Shown here: in pieces, positions 51,968 to 62,312 of the stretch
How positions within the stretch are numbered: position 1 is the first letter of the stretch
Layout of the letters: every line of letters begins with the position of its first letter
Source: Alphaproteobacteria bacterium
Lineage (GTDB): Bacteria; Pseudomonadota; Alphaproteobacteria; UBA9219
DNA length: 64,000 nt
Assembly (NCBI GenBank): GCA_026225415.1
Contig: JAMFSS010000001.1
Coordinates: 1-64,000 of the forward strand
Direction of reading: 5' to 3'
The notes under the pieces: generated by a model
Database searches by the model: none
Told to the model about the DNA's origin: nothing
Seen by the model: only the letters and a program-made list of their open reading frames with translations
Made by a program: the position numbers and the translations under genes

Positions 51968-52638
51968 GCGAAGACATCGAACTGACCCAAGAAATGCGTT
52001 TGCTGGAAGCGGTGATTTTCGCCTCGGGCGAACCTGTCACCACCGCCTTATTGCAAGCCCAGCTTGACCAGGCTGGCTTTGGCGCCGAAGCGCCAGCGGT
52101 GCTGATCGCGTTGAAAAAATCTTATGAGGTGCGCGGCGTCAACCTCATCGAAACCGATGGGCAATGGAGCTTCCGCACCGCTGCCGATATCGCGCCACAT
52201 ATGAAAATTACGCGCCAACCGCGCCGCAAATTGCCGCGTGCCGCCGCGGAAGTGTTGGCCATCATCGCCTATCACCAACCCGTCACCCGCGCCGATATCG
52301 AAAGCATCCGTGGCGTGGACACCAGCAAGGGCACATTGGATATCCTGCTCGAACTCGGCTGGATCCGTCCCGGTAAACGCCGCGATACGCCCGGCCGTCC
52401 TTTGTTGTGGCACACCACCGTCGATTTCCTTAGCCACTTCAATATCGAAACGTTGAAAGACCTGCCGGGGCTGGATGAGCTGAAAGCCGCAGGCTTGCTC
52501 GATGCGCGTCCTGCTCTGTCGAATTTGCCGCGCGACACCGATGAAGACGCGCCCGATACCGATGTTGCAGACGAAGACAGTGAATTTGCAACATGGGTCA
52601 CGGATGAACCCGAAAGCGACGCCGCAGCCGCCGAATGA
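51964..52638 (+). CDS. scpB: Segregation and condensation protein B
   Basis: A 224-residue ScpB with two winged helices: LLEAVIFASGEPVTTALLQ and RKLPRAAAEVLAIIAYHQPVTRADIESIRGVDTSKGTLDILLELGWI, followed by PGRPLLWHTTVDFLSHFNIETLKDLPGLDEL. An acidic C-terminal tail (about 185-224) follows. It dimerises on the ScpA linker. Start overlaps scpA, stop overlaps serB; tatA, often next in this region, is absent. Confidence 0.95.
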   Translation: MSEDIELTQEMRLLEAVIFASGEPVTTALLQAQLDQAGFGAEAPAVLIALKKSYEVRGVNLIETDGQWSFRTAADIAPHMKITRQPRRKLPRAAAEVLAIIAYHQPVTRADIESIRGVDTSKGTLDILLELGWIRPGKRRDTPGRPLLWHTTVDFLSHFNIETLKDLPGLDELKAAGLLDARPALSNLPRDTDEDAPDTDVADEDSEFATWVTDEPESDAAAAE

Positions 52639-53486
52639 TGCTTTCCGTTGCTACGCTGGTTGCGCCAATCGGCACCAAACTTTTGCCCGCGCACATCGAT
52701 GTTGTCGCAAATTTTTTTGAACATGTCGAAAAAACCATCCCCTCTGCCGATGGCCGCGCCGCCGATATTTTTTTCACAGGATCAATCAATTCTGCGCCGC
52801 ACGAATTTGCATTTGATGTTCTCATCCAACCCGCCGCAACCCGCCGTAAAAAAATCCTGATCGCCGATATGGAATCCACAGTCATCGAACAGGAAATGTT
52901 GGATGAGCTGGCGACCATGATCGGGGTAGGGGACAAAGTTGCCGAAACTACCCGCCGCGCAATGAATGGCGAGCTGGATTTCGCCGAAGCGTTGCGCGAA
53001 CGTGTCGCGTTGCTGAAAGGTCAACCCGAAAGCCTGTTGCACAAGGCGGCCGAAAAAATGACCCTGATGCCGGGCGCGGCCGAACTTATGGCATCCATCA
53101 AACAGACGGGTGGCAAATGCTGGCTGGTTTCCGGCGGGTTCACCTTCTTTATCAAAATTATCGCGGAACGGCTTGGTTTCGATGACTATTACGGTAACGA
53201 ACTGGTGATCGAAAAAGGCGTTTTGACGGGTGAAGTCAAAAACCCCATCCTTGATAAAACCTCCAAAAAACAATTGCTGGAACAGGCCTGCGCGACATAT
53301 GGATATACTTTGTCCGACGCAATCGCGGTGGGCGACGGGGCGAATGACATCCCCATGCTTCAAACCTGCGCCGAAGGCGGCGGGCTGGGGGTCGCATACC
53401 GCGCCAAGCCAGCGGTGCGCAAAGTTATCCACAGCCAGATCAACCACACCGACCTTTCCGCCCTGATTTACGCGCAAGGCCGATAA
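52635..53486 (+). CDS. serB: Phosphoserine phosphatase
   Basis: A 283-residue HAD-family enzyme for the last step of serine synthesis. N-terminal about 75 residues form a regulatory-type domain; the HAD core begins at KKILIADMESTVIEQEML (motif I), with LVSGGFTFFIKIIAERLGF (motif II), KTSKKQLLEQ (motif III Lys) and AVGDGANDIPML (motif IV). In motif I the usual D-x-D-x-T reads D-M-E-S-T, the second Asp replaced by Glu, which may affect acid-base catalysis. Start overlaps scpB. Confidence 0.9.
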   Translation: MMLSVATLVAPIGTKLLPAHIDVVANFFEHVEKTIPSADGRAADIFFTGSINSAPHEFAFDVLIQPAATRRKKILIADMESTVIEQEMLDELATMIGVGDKVAETTRRAMNGELDFAEALRERVALLKGQPESLLHKAAEKMTLMPGAAELMASIKQTGGKCWLVSGGFTFFIKIIAERLGFDDYYGNELVIEKGVLTGEVKNPILDKTSKKQLLEQACATYGYTLSDAIAVGDGANDIPMLQTCAEGGGLGVAYRAKPAVRKVIHSQINHTDLSALIYAQGR

Positions 53487-53560
53487 ATCCCCCTTGATTT
53501 TCGCCCGTAACAGGCGGATGTTGCGGCGCATAATATAGATGTTAACGACTCGGTTTCCCC

Positions 53561-53929
53561 ATGCTCAGCACCCTCGCGGCTGACTATCTGCCCATCCTCA
53601 TTTTTCTTGGCATCGCCATATTTGTGGCAGGGGCGGCGGTCGGTCTTTCTTTTATTCTGGCCAAACAAAACCCTGATCCCGAAAAATCTTCGGCTTACGA
53701 ATGCGGTTTTCCGGCTTTCAGCGACGCGCGCGCCAAATTCGATGTGCGTTTTTATCTTGTCTCCATTCTGTTCATTATCTTCGATCTGGAAATCGCGTTT
53801 CTTTTCCCCTGGGCCGTTTCGCTGGGCGAAATCGGTTTGGTCGGATTCTGGTCGATGATGGTGTTCCTGTCGGTGCTTACCGTCGGCTTTATCTATGAAT
53901 GGAAAAAAGGAGCGCTGGAATGGGAATAA
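53561..53929 (+). CDS. nuoA: NADH-quinone oxidoreductase subunit A
   Basis: A 122-residue membrane subunit of complex I with three helices (about 10-32, 63-85, 92-114) and the family signature [20 protein letters not shown]. First gene of the nuo operon. The 74-bp gap after serB must hold the promoter; it includes nothing else I can name. Stop overlaps the nuoB start. Confidence 0.95.
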   Translation: MLSTLAADYLPILIFLGIAIFVAGAAVGLSFILAKQNPDPEKSSAYECGFPAFSDARAKFDVRFYLVSILFIIFDLEIAFLFPWAVSLGEIGLVGFWSMMVFLSVLTVGFIYEWKKGALEWE

Positions 53930-54453
53930 CCAACCCCGTACAGCTTGCAAAAGCTAACGCGCTCGCCGCCAAACTGGGCGAAGAAGTGCAAGATAAAGGC
54001 TTTATCCTCGCCAAGCTTGATGATTTGCAGGCGTGGGCGCGCACCGGCTCCATGTGGCCGATGACATTCGGTCTGGCCTGCTGCGGCGTGGAAATGATCC
54101 ATGCCTATATGTCGCGTTACGATCTTGACCGTTTCGGCATGATGCCGCGCGCCTCACCGCGTCAATCGGATGTTATGATTGTCGCCGGAACGCTGACCAA
54201 CAAAATGGCGCCCGCCTTGCGCAAGGTTTACGACCAGATGGCCGAACCACGTTGGGTTATTTCCATGGGTTCGTGCGCCAATGGCGGCGGTTATTATCAC
54301 TATTCCTACTCTGTAGTGCGTGGATGCGACCGCATCGTGCCGGTTGATATCTATGTTCCGGGTTGCCCGCCATCGGCGGAAGCCCTGATCTACGGCATCA
54401 TGCAGCTTCACCGCAAAATCCGTCGCGGCAATAAGGTTATCAGCAAGGTCTAA
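53920..54453 (+). CDS. nuoB: NADH-quinone oxidoreductase subunit B
   Basis: A 177-residue hydrophilic subunit that holds the N2 [4Fe-4S] cluster. The Cys ligands are in [20 protein letters not shown] and [10 protein letters not shown], and [20 protein letters not shown] is conserved. The ATG at 53920 has AAGGAG upstream and overlaps nuoA by 10 bp. Confidence 0.97.
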   Translation: MGITNPVQLAKANALAAKLGEEVQDKGFILAKLDDLQAWARTGSMWPMTFGLACCGVEMIHAYMSRYDLDRFGMMPRASPRQSDVMIVAGTLTNKMAPALRKVYDQMAEPRWVISMGSCANGGGYYHYSYSVVRGCDRIVPVDIYVPGCPPSAEALIYGIMQLHRKIRRGNKVISKV

Positions 54454-54454
54454 C

Positions 54455-55090
54455 ATGCTTCCCGTTGAACAACTTCAAACTGCAATTTTGGCCGCTGTTG
54501 GCGATGCCATCGTGCAATCGCATGCCGATCTGGATGAGTTGACAATCCTCGTCAACCGCCCGCGCATTGCCGATGTGCTGCGCGCCTTGCGCGATGATGA
54601 GGCGATTATGATGTCACAACTGGTCGATATTTGCGCAGTCGATTATCCCGAACGTCCCGAACGGTTCGAAGTCGTTTATCATCTGCTCAGCCTGAAACAC
54701 AATGCCCGTATCCGTGTCAAAATCCTCACTGATGAAGCCACGCCGGTACCGACCGTCATAAATGTGTTCAGCACCGCCGGTTGGTTCGAACGCGAAGCGT
54801 GGGATTTAATGGGCGTGACATTCGACGGCCATCCCGATCTGCGCCGCATCCTGACCGATTATGGTTTTGAAGGCCATCCGCTTCGCAAAGATTTTCCTCT
54901 GTCGGGCTATGTCGAAGTTCGCTACAGCGACGAAGAAAAACGCGTGATCTACGAACCCGTCAAACTGCCGCAAGATTTCCGCAGTTTCGACTTCCTGTCG
55001 CCGTGGGAAGGCATGACCTTCGAACGCCCCATGCCCGTTCTGCCTGGCGATGAAAAGGCCACCCCGGCAGAAACAACGGTGAAGCCATGA
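54455..55090 (+). CDS. nuoC: NADH-quinone oxidoreductase subunit C
   Basis: A 211-residue subunit (30-kDa type, separate from NuoD as in alphaproteobacteria). The signature [21 protein letters not shown] and [40 protein letters not shown] are complete. It starts 1 base after nuoB and overlaps nuoD (ATGA). Confidence 0.97.
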   Translation: MLPVEQLQTAILAAVGDAIVQSHADLDELTILVNRPRIADVLRALRDDEAIMMSQLVDICAVDYPERPERFEVVYHLLSLKHNARIRVKILTDEATPVPTVINVFSTAGWFEREAWDLMGVTFDGHPDLRRILTDYGFEGHPLRKDFPLSGYVEVRYSDEEKRVIYEPVKLPQDFRSFDFLSPWEGMTFERPMPVLPGDEKATPAETTVKP

Positions 55091-56304
55091 GCAACGCTTT
55101 CCCCGAACAAATCATCGAACAGGAAAACGGCAAAAAGATTCTGCCTTTCACGATCAATTTCGGCCCGCAACATCCGGCGGCGCATGGCGTGTTGCGTATG
55201 ATTTTGGAAATGGATGGCGAAATTGTCGAACGCGCCGATCCGCATATCGGCCTGCTGCATCGTGGTACCGAAAAACTCATTGAATATAAAACCTATACGC
55301 AGGCGATACCCTATTTCGACCGGCTCGATTACGTTTCGCCCATGTGTCAGGAACATGCGTTCGCGCTGGCGGTCGAAAAACTGATGGGGCTGACGGTGCC
55401 ACTGCGCGGGCAATATATCCGCGTGCTGTTTTCCGAAATCACCCGCATTTTAAATCATATCCTCAACATCACCACTTTCGCCATTGATCTTGGCGCGGTC
55501 ACGCCGTCGCTGTGGGGTTTTGAGGAACGCGAAATTCTGATGGAATTTTATGAACGCGTTTCCGGCGCGCGTATGCATGCCAATTATTTCCGCCCCGGCG
55601 GCGTGCATCAGGATATGCCCAAAGGCTTGGCCGAAGACATCGCCATCTGGGCGGAAAAATTCCCGAAATTCCTGAAAGACGTCGGCGAATTGCTGACCGA
55701 AAACCGCATCTTCCGCCAACGTACTGTCGATATCGGCATCGTGACCAAAGAACAGGCGCTCGATTGGGGCTTTACCGGCCCCATGCTCCGCGCTTCCGGC
55801 GTGGCGTGGGATTTGCGTAAAGCGCAACCCTATGACGTTTACGACAAAATGGATTTTGATATTCCGGTCGGCAAAACGGGCGATTGCTATGCGCGTTATC
55901 TGGTGCGTTTTGAAGAAATGCGCCAATCGTTGCGCATCATCAATCAGTGCCTTGCTGAGATGCCGAAAACAGGCGCGGTGATGACCGACGACCACAAAGT
56001 CGCGCCACCGAAACGCGGCGAAATGAAAATGTCGATGGAAGCGCTGATCCATCACTTTAAACTCTATACCGAAGGCTATCACGTGCCCGCCGGCGAAACC
56101 TACACGGCTGTCGAAGCGCCCAAGGGCGAATTCGCGGTCTATCTGGTTTCCGACGGCACCAACAAACCCTATCGTTGCAAAATCCGCGCGCCCGGTTTCC
56201 CGCACCTGCAAGGCAGCGATTTTATGTGCAAAGGCCACATGCTGGCCGACGCGGTGGCAATTATCGGCAGCATGGATGTCGTGTTCGGGGAAATTGACCG
56301 ATGA
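55087..56304 (+). CDS. nuoD: NADH-quinone oxidoreductase subunit D
   Basis: A 405-residue 49-kDa-type subunit at the quinone site. Conserved stretches include [56 protein letters not shown], and the C-terminal [25 protein letters not shown] and VFGEIDR. Length is typical. The following nuoE is displaced by an unfamiliar gene. The MidA homologue encoded at 29323 may methylate it (inferred). Confidence 0.97.
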   Translation: MSNAFPEQIIEQENGKKILPFTINFGPQHPAAHGVLRMILEMDGEIVERADPHIGLLHRGTEKLIEYKTYTQAIPYFDRLDYVSPMCQEHAFALAVEKLMGLTVPLRGQYIRVLFSEITRILNHILNITTFAIDLGAVTPSLWGFEEREILMEFYERVSGARMHANYFRPGGVHQDMPKGLAEDIAIWAEKFPKFLKDVGELLTENRIFRQRTVDIGIVTKEQALDWGFTGPMLRASGVAWDLRKAQPYDVYDKMDFDIPVGKTGDCYARYLVRFEEMRQSLRIINQCLAEMPKTGAVMTDDHKVAPPKRGEMKMSMEALIHHFKLYTEGYHVPAGETYTAVEAPKGEFAVYLVSDGTNKPYRCKIRAPGFPHLQGSDFMCKGHMLADAVAIIGSMDVVFGEIDR

Positions 56305-56342
56305 GCATTGTGAATAAATTTTCAAACCTTAGGAGGAATTAA
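56301..56342 (+). CDS. 13-codon leader-like ORF between nuoD and the inserted gene
   Basis: ATG overlaps the nuoD stop (ATGA) and the frame [13 protein letters not shown] ends in TAA directly before the next ATG (TAAATG). The strong Shine-Dalgarno AGGAGG of the next gene lies inside it (AGG-AGG codons). This would couple translation of nuoD to the next gene. Too short to judge as protein-coding on its own. Confidence 0.3.
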   Translation: MSIVNKFSNLRRN

Positions 56343-57095
56343 ATGACAGATACATCGAATGTAACTTCACTTCCCATAGGCGTGCCACTTTCTTTTAATG
56401 GGCAGGAATATCAGGTCAAGTCCATCCCAGACAATTTTTATTTTGTTTATGAATACAGCGAATTGCGGCTAGTTGCCGAAGAATTATGCCTTGGGAATGT
56501 CATTAGCATGGATGCGGGCAGCAAATTTGTGGTCGTGGGGCATGACCAAATAGACAGCCCCGGTGGCTATGATGGCCCTATGACTTGCTTGCTGCCTTAT
56601 GAAGATCTAAAGGTGGCTCTTGAAACCTGTAAGGGGATTGCAGACTTCCCGCTTTATGCAGCTCATTTCAAAAGACTTGGTTCCGAAACTGAGTCGGTAT
56701 GGATTATCGAAAATGTAGCAAAAGACCCGTATCTAAAATTTCAGGTTTATCCTTTTAAAGAAATCACAGTGCATCAGGAAGAAACGGCGCAAGTTGCAAA
56801 ATTTCTGGCGATTTCGCCGGGTGTTGCGCTTGACGAGTTTGCTATAAACAAAAACTTTGATTGGTTTGAAGGGGATAAACGCCACAAAGATGTTCATGTG
56901 GCGGCTATGGTTCTTTGTCCATCAGATGGGATGCTCAAGCCTTTTGCCGGATTTCTAACGAGCCGAAAAGATCAAGAAACGGGCAAACGCAAAACACTTC
57001 TTCAATGGTTGCCAATCGAAGGTAACAATGCGCCCATCCGTCGTGTTTCGGGTTTTGGTCGCCGGTCGGCAAAGCTGTTTGGTTTAGAGGGATAG
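56343..57095 (+). CDS. Unknown protein inserted between nuoD and nuoE (250 aa)
   Basis: A 250-residue soluble protein without signal peptide or membrane segment, matching no family I know. It contains [22 protein letters not shown], an aromatic/acidic region ([26 protein letters not shown]) and a basic end ([37 protein letters not shown]). A strong AGGAGG ribosome-binding site sits 6 bases upstream. It is AT-richer than the nuo genes around it. The nuoE start follows its stop after one base. It could be a complex I accessory factor or an unrelated passenger. Confidence 0.7.
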   Translation: MTDTSNVTSLPIGVPLSFNGQEYQVKSIPDNFYFVYEYSELRLVAEELCLGNVISMDAGSKFVVVGHDQIDSPGGYDGPMTCLLPYEDLKVALETCKGIADFPLYAAHFKRLGSETESVWIIENVAKDPYLKFQVYPFKEITVHQEETAQVAKFLAISPGVALDEFAINKNFDWFEGDKRHKDVHVAAMVLCPSDGMLKPFAGFLTSRKDQETGKRKTLLQWLPIEGNNAPIRRVSGFGRRSAKLFGLEG

Positions 57096-57096
57096 A

Positions 57097-57693
57097 ATGG
57101 TTAGTTCTACGCAAAGCTTCACCTTCAACGCGGAAAATCTTGCCCGCGCCGAAAAAATCATCGCGAAATATCCGGCTGGCCGCCAAGCCAGCGCGGTGAT
57201 CCCGTTGCTGGATTACGCGCAACGCCAAAATAACAACTGGCTGACGCAGGCGGCGATGGACACGGTCGCCAAAATGCTGTCGATGCCGCCCATCCGCGTT
57301 TACGAAGTCGCCAGTTTTTACACCATGTTCAACCTTAAACCGGTGGGCGAAAATTTTGTGCAGGTCTGCACCACAACGCCTTGCTGGTTGCGCGGATCAG
57401 ATGGCATCGTGTCATCATGTAAGAAAAAACTCGGCATCGGCATGGGCGAAACCACCGCCGACGGCAAATTCACTTTGGTCGAAGTCGAATGTTTGGGCGC
57501 CTGTGTCAACGCGCCGATGGTGCAAATCAATGATGATTATTACGAAGATCTGACGCCCGAATTGATGGACAAAATGTTGGATGATCTCAAGGCCGGTAAA
57601 AAACTGGCCGAAGGTTCGCAAACCGGACGCCGCGGCTCCTGCGCCCAAAATGGCCCGACCAGCCTGACCGAGAAAGCAAAAACCAATGCTTGA
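57097..57693 (+). CDS. nuoE: NADH-quinone oxidoreductase subunit E
   Basis: A 198-residue 24-kDa-type subunit with a [2Fe-2S] cluster: ligands in [14 protein letters not shown] and [16 protein letters not shown]. The helical N-terminus ([22 protein letters not shown]) is typical, plus a short Ser/Gly-rich C-terminal tail. Its end overlaps nuoF by 8 bp. Confidence 0.95.
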   Translation: MVSSTQSFTFNAENLARAEKIIAKYPAGRQASAVIPLLDYAQRQNNNWLTQAAMDTVAKMLSMPPIRVYEVASFYTMFNLKPVGENFVQVCTTTPCWLRGSDGIVSSCKKKLGIGMGETTADGKFTLVEVECLGACVNAPMVQINDDYYEDLTPELMDKMLDDLKAGKKLAEGSQTGRRGSCAQNGPTSLTEKAKTNA

Positions 57694-58966
57694 AGATAAA
57701 GACCGCATATTCACCAACCTGTACGGGTTCGAAGATTGGAAGCTTCCCGCCGCGCGCCGCCGTGGCGTGTGGGAAGGCACAGCCGACATCATCAAAAAAG
57801 GCCAGCCTTGGGTCGTGGAAGAAACCAAAAATTCCGGCCTGCGTGGCCGCGGCGGGGCAGGGTTTCCCACCGGCATGAAATGGTCGTTCATGCCCAAACC
57901 ATCCGACAAACCACATTACCTCATCGTCAATGCCGATGAATCCGAACCCGGCACCTGCAAAGACCGCGACATTCTGCGCTACGACCCGCACCGTTTGCTC
58001 GAAGGTTGTTTGCTTGGCGCCTTCGCGATTAATGCGCATGCGGTTTACATCTATATACGCGGCGAATTTTATAACGAAGCCTCCAATATGCAGGTCGCAA
58101 TTGACGAAGCCTATGCTTACGGCCTGCTCGGCAAAAACGCCGCCGGTTCCGGCTGGGATTGCGATGTGTATCTGCATCGCGGCGCAGGCGCCTATGTCTG
58201 CGGCGAAGAAACCGCGCTTATGGAATCGCTTGAGGGCAAAAAAGGCCAACCGCGCAACAAACCGCCTTTCCCTGCGGGTGCGGGTTTGTATTCTTGCCCC
58301 ACCACCATCAACAATGTCGAAACTATCGCGGCGGTTCCCGAAATTTTGAAACGCGGCGCGACTTGGTTTGCTAGTTTTGGCCGCCCCAAAAATTCCGGCA
58401 CCAAACTTTTTTGCATTTCCGGCCATGTCAACCAACCCTGCAATGTCGAAGAGGCGATGAGCATCCCCATGCGCGAGCTGATCGAAAAGCACGCGGGCGG
58501 TATCCGTGGCGGTTGGGATAATTTGCTGGCGGTTATCCCCGGCGGTTCATCCACCCCGATTTTGCCCAAAGAAGTTTGCGATACAGTCTTGATGGATTTC
58601 GACGCGCTGCGCGATGTGAAATCCGGCCTCGGCACCGCTGGTTTAATCGTGATGGATAAAAGCACAGACGTCATTTACGCTATCGCCCGTATCAGCCATT
58701 TTTACAAACATGAATCCTGTGGCCAATGCACGCCCTGCCGCGAAGGGGTGGCATGGATATGGCGCGTGATGATGCGTATGGTCAAAGGCAACGCGACGGT
58801 CGAAGAAATTGACCAGCTAATGGATGTCACCAAGGAAATCGAAGGCCACACCATCTGCGCGTTCGGTGATGGCGCGGTCTGGCCTGTCCAAGGCCTTATC
58901 CGCCATTTCAAACCGCAAATGATCGAACGTATCGAACAATATCGCAAACAGGCGAAGGCAGCATGA
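57686..58966 (+). CDS. nuoF: NADH-quinone oxidoreductase subunit F
   Basis: A 426-residue NADH- and FMN-binding 51-kDa subunit. [19 protein letters not shown] binds nucleotide, [19 protein letters not shown] is conserved, and the [4Fe-4S] site is [11 protein letters not shown] with the distal Cys in HTICAFGDG. Its stop overlaps a short ORF that leads to nuoG. Confidence 0.97.
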   Translation: MLEDKDRIFTNLYGFEDWKLPAARRRGVWEGTADIIKKGQPWVVEETKNSGLRGRGGAGFPTGMKWSFMPKPSDKPHYLIVNADESEPGTCKDRDILRYDPHRLLEGCLLGAFAINAHAVYIYIRGEFYNEASNMQVAIDEAYAYGLLGKNAAGSGWDCDVYLHRGAGAYVCGEETALMESLEGKKGQPRNKPPFPAGAGLYSCPTTINNVETIAAVPEILKRGATWFASFGRPKNSGTKLFCISGHVNQPCNVEEAMSIPMRELIEKHAGGIRGGWDNLLAVIPGGSSTPILPKEVCDTVLMDFDALRDVKSGLGTAGLIVMDKSTDVIYAIARISHFYKHESCGQCTPCREGVAWIWRVMMRMVKGNATVEEIDQLMDVTKEIEGHTICAFGDGAVWPVQGLIRHFKPQMIERIEQYRKQAKAA

Positions 58967-59106
58967 TAAAGCTCTTGTGGAAAAAGATGGCAATCAGGCT
59001 GTTGAATTTTGGATCGCTTGGCAAAGAGACAGAAACCGCGTTTCGTTCAAAGCCCGATTTTCAACGTGCGTTGCGACATAAACAAACGCGCTACCCTATA
59101 AAGTGA
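58963..59106 (+). CDS. Small basic ORF (47 aa) between nuoF and nuoG
   Basis: A 47-residue frame starting on the nuoF stop (ATGA) and ending 7 bp before nuoG, so it fills the gap exactly. Sequence [20 protein letters not shown] is followed by a charged stretch ([20 protein letters not shown]) and QTRYPIK; basic, possibly amphipathic. I recognise no family. Stop/start overlap and full use of the gap favour a real gene. Confidence 0.5.
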   Translation: MIKLLWKKMAIRLLNFGSLGKETETAFRSKPDFQRALRHKQTRYPIK

Positions 59107-59113
59107 GAATCCT

Positions 59114-61159
59114 ATGCCCAAACTAACCATCAACGGCCACGAAATCGACGTCGCGCAGGGCACCAGCGTATTGCAAGCCTGCGAACAATTGGGCATCGAA
59201 GTCCCGCGCTTTTGCTATCACGACAAACTTTCGGTGCCCGCCAATTGCCGCATGTGTCTGGTCGAAGTCGAGAAAACGCCGAAACCTGTCGCAAGCTGCG
59301 CGTTACCCTGCGGCGATGGCATGGTCGTGCATACCGACAGCGTGGTCGTGAAAAACGCCCGCGAAAATGTCATGGAAATGCTGCTCATCAACCATCCGCT
59401 CGATTGCCCGATCTGCGATCAGGGCGGCGAATGTGATCTGCAGGATCAGGCTATGGCCTATGGCCGCGACAGCAGCCGTTACAACGAAGCCAAACGCGCG
59501 GTAAAAGACAAAGAACTCGGCCCCCTTGTTTCAACGGTCATGACACGCTGCATCCATTGCACGCGTTGCGTTCGTTTCGTCGATGAAATTTGCGGTACGC
59601 CCGAACTGGGCGGCATCTATCGTGGCGAGTCGATGGAAATCGGCACCTATGTCAATCATGCGCTCACTTCCGAAATGTCGGGCAATCTTATCGATATCTG
59701 CCCCGTGGGTGCGCTCACCAACAAACCGGCTTCCTTCACCGCCCGTTCGTGGGAATTCCAGAAAACCGAAAGCATCGATGTGTTCGACGCGATTGGCGCC
59801 AATATCCGCATCGATACGCGCGGCAACGAAGTCATGCGCGTCTTGCCGCGTTTGAACGAAGATGTGAACGAAGAATGGATCAACGACAAAACGCGTTTCG
59901 CGATTGACGGGTTGAAACGCCAACGGCTCGACCAACCCTATGTGCGCCGCAACGGCAAATTGCAACCGGCATCATGGAACGAAGCGTTTGCGGTCATCGC
60001 CGATAAAATCCGCACTGTGAAGCATGAAAAAATCGCCGCGCTGGCGGGTGATATGGTCGATTGCGAATCCATGTTCGCGCTGAAAATGCTGTTCAAAGGG
60101 CTGGGCTCAACCACTATCGATTGCCGCCAGGATGGCAGTGATTATGATATTTCCACCCGCGCATCCTATGTAATGAACAGCGGCATTGCGGGCATCGAGG
60201 AAGCCGACGCCATCCTGCTCATCGGCACCAATCCGCGCCACGAAGGCACTTTGGTCAATGCGCGTATCCGCAAACGCTGGCTGCGTGGCGGTTGCCGCGT
60301 CGGCCTCATCGGTGCGCCGGTCGATCTTGGCTATCCCCATAAATTTATCGGCAACACCCCGTCGTCGTTGGCCGATATTGCATCCGGCAAACATGAATTC
60401 GCGGCGATTTTGAAAAACGCTAAAAAACCCATGTTCATTCTGGGCGCGGGCGCCTTGGCGCGTGCCGATGGCGCGGCGTTGCATCACGCGGTGCGCGAAT
60501 TGGCCGAACAATTCAACGCGGTGCGCGATGATTGGAACGGTTTTAATATTCTGCAATTGGCGGCATCACGCGTTGGCGGTTTGGATATCGGCTTCACGCC
60601 ATCCAACGGCGGGGCAGGGACGGCACAAATCCTTTCTGGCACAATGGATGTGGTTTGGTTGCTGGGTGCCGATGAAATCGACACTAAAAAACTCGGCAAC
60701 GCTTTTGTTGTGTATCAAGGCCATCACGGCGATGCCGGTGCGCATCGCGCCGATGTCATCTTGCCGGGCGCAGCCTACACCGAAAAATCCGGCATCTATG
60801 TCAATACCGAAGGCCGCCCGCAAATGGCACTCCAAGCCGCGTTCCCGCCCGGCGAAGCACGCGAAGACTGGAAAATTATCCGCGCCTTTTCCGAACAATG
60901 TGGCGACGCCTTGCCGTTCGATAATTTGCATCAATTACGCGTGGTGATGGTTGGGCATGCGCCCCATCTGGCCAATATCGGCATGGCGACAAAGGCAAAA
61001 TGGTCGGCATTCGGCAAAACGGGCAAGATCGCCTCGCAACCCTTCGCGCCAGTTGTCGCCAACTTCTACATGACTGATGCCATCAGCCGCGCATCGGTGA
61101 CAATGGCGAAATGCACCGAAGAAATTCGCCCCTACCAATTGCCGGAGGCGGCGGAATGA
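59114..61159 (+). CDS. nuoG: NADH-quinone oxidoreductase subunit G
   Basis: A 681-residue 75-kDa-type subunit. The N-terminal [2Fe-2S] domain has VPRFCYHDKLSVPANCRMC; then HPLDCPICDQGGECDLQDQ (His-Cys-ligated cluster) and RCIHCTRCVRFVDEICGTPELGG ([4Fe-4S]), and a molybdopterin-oxidoreductase-like C-terminal half (about 215-680). Length is in the alphaproteobacterial range. It is followed, with overlap, by an unfamiliar lipoprotein rather than nuoH. Confidence 0.97.
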   Translation: MPKLTINGHEIDVAQGTSVLQACEQLGIEVPRFCYHDKLSVPANCRMCLVEVEKTPKPVASCALPCGDGMVVHTDSVVVKNARENVMEMLLINHPLDCPICDQGGECDLQDQAMAYGRDSSRYNEAKRAVKDKELGPLVSTVMTRCIHCTRCVRFVDEICGTPELGGIYRGESMEIGTYVNHALTSEMSGNLIDICPVGALTNKPASFTARSWEFQKTESIDVFDAIGANIRIDTRGNEVMRVLPRLNEDVNEEWINDKTRFAIDGLKRQRLDQPYVRRNGKLQPASWNEAFAVIADKIRTVKHEKIAALAGDMVDCESMFALKMLFKGLGSTTIDCRQDGSDYDISTRASYVMNSGIAGIEEADAILLIGTNPRHEGTLVNARIRKRWLRGGCRVGLIGAPVDLGYPHKFIGNTPSSLADIASGKHEFAAILKNAKKPMFILGAGALARADGAALHHAVRELAEQFNAVRDDWNGFNILQLAASRVGGLDIGFTPSNGGAGTAQILSGTMDVVWLLGADEIDTKKLGNAFVVYQGHHGDAGAHRADVILPGAAYTEKSGIYVNTEGRPQMALQAAFPPGEAREDWKIIRAFSEQCGDALPFDNLHQLRVVMVGHAPHLANIGMATKAKWSAFGKTGKIASQPFAPVVANFYMTDAISRASVTMAKCTEEIRPYQLPEAAE

Positions 61160-61749
61160 GCCATAGGCATATCTATTTCTCATATTTAATGGGGCTTTGC
61201 TTTGTTTTTTGTCTTGCGGCTTGCTCAACGGCGCCAGTACAGACGATAACGACGGATAACAGCACCCAGAAGCCCAGGAAAATTCTGGTGATTGGCCTGA
61301 TGGGCACCGAGTCCGATAGGGGAACGGCGGGCTTTGATACAACCCTTGCCGCCGAACTTGGAAAATGTGGTATTGAAGAGCAATCGCTTTATCGGCAACT
61401 AAAGCCGCAAGCTTTGTCTCTTTCTTCTGATGACGAAGAAAAAGATTTTCAATCTTCTGTAATCAAGAAAAAACAAACTTTCCAGCCCGATGCCTTGCTG
61501 GAAGTTACGGTTGTTTCGACAAAACCAAGCCAATCCCTGTTGCTGGCGCGCGACCTGGTCTCGGCGCAATATGACATTAATTTGTCCAATGCGCACACAA
61601 ACAAGGTTTTCTGGCATGGTTCGGCCAGCAACGGAGATATCGCCGGCATTGACTCCAGAAAAACGCTGGCGCTTAATCTGATAAAACGCATGAAAGAAAG
61701 CGGCGTTTTGACGGGATGCGCAGATTCTGTGGCAGGGGGATCCCCATGA
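61156..61749 (+). CDS. Lipoprotein 1 inserted between nuoG and nuoH
   Basis: A 197-residue lipoprotein: signal LMGLCFVFCLAAC with the lipobox Cys, then a mature domain starting PRKILVIGLMG, with TFQPDALLEVTV and LSNAHTNKVFWHG, and near the end SGVLTGC. It overlaps nuoG by four bases (ATGA). Its layout (ILVIGLMG, PDALLEV, KVFW/KKMW, SGxxTGC) is shared with the next lipoprotein, so they are paralogues. No known family. Probably in the periplasm or outer membrane. Confidence 0.75.
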   Translation: MSHRHIYFSYLMGLCFVFCLAACSTAPVQTITTDNSTQKPRKILVIGLMGTESDRGTAGFDTTLAAELGKCGIEEQSLYRQLKPQALSLSSDDEEKDFQSSVIKKKQTFQPDALLEVTVVSTKPSQSLLLARDLVSAQYDINLSNAHTNKVFWHGSASNGDIAGIDSRKTLALNLIKRMKESGVLTGCADSVAGGSP

Positions 61750-62312
61750 TGCGTTCTTTCCTGCCCAAACAGATAATCCTGGCGCTTTTTCTTTTCATCG
61801 CCGCTTGCACGCCAACGACAAGCTTCGAATCCATCAAGGCCGATAACTACGATTTAAATCCACACAGGGTTTTAATTATAGAAAAAATGGGCATGGGCCC
61901 CCAACAACAGCAATTTACCGCCAGCTTTATGACAAAGATGAAGGCATGCGGTAAAATAATCGATACATCGATCATTTCATCTGGGCTGACGACAGAATCC
62001 GCGCGCGAAACATTCCAACGACTCATAGCCGAGGCAGTAAAAACCGGGCATCCTGACGCCATTCTCGAAGTCAACGAAACGGCGCGAATGACGCTTTACA
62101 GAAATGGCGTTTCCATGGGGAATAAAGATTATAAGTACGATCTTATTCTCAAAAATATGGAAGGAAAAAAAATGTGGATGGCGCAACTTGATGTCAAGCT
62201 GCACCTCGCTGATGATAATGGCTATGCCGGTGTTGTTATGGCGAATGACACGGTAACAAAAATGCTTCAAGACGGGGTCATATCTGGCTGCCCCATAACT
62301 GTTTCGGAATGA
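61746..62312 (+). CDS. Lipoprotein 2 inserted between nuoG and nuoH
   Basis: A 188-residue lipoprotein with signal [11 protein letters not shown] and lipobox Cys; the mature domain has [38 protein letters not shown] and the end [12 protein letters not shown]. Shared features with lipoprotein 1 point to a tandem duplication. It overlaps the preceding stop (ATGA) and nuoH overlaps its stop (ATGA), so this pair is translationally locked into the nuo operon. Function unknown. Confidence 0.75.
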   Translation: MMRSFLPKQIILALFLFIAACTPTTSFESIKADNYDLNPHRVLIIEKMGMGPQQQQFTASFMTKMKACGKIIDTSIISSGLTTESARETFQRLIAEAVKTGHPDAILEVNETARMTLYRNGVSMGNKDYKYDLILKNMEGKKMWMAQLDVKLHLADDNGYAGVVMANDTVTKMLQDGVISGCPITVSE

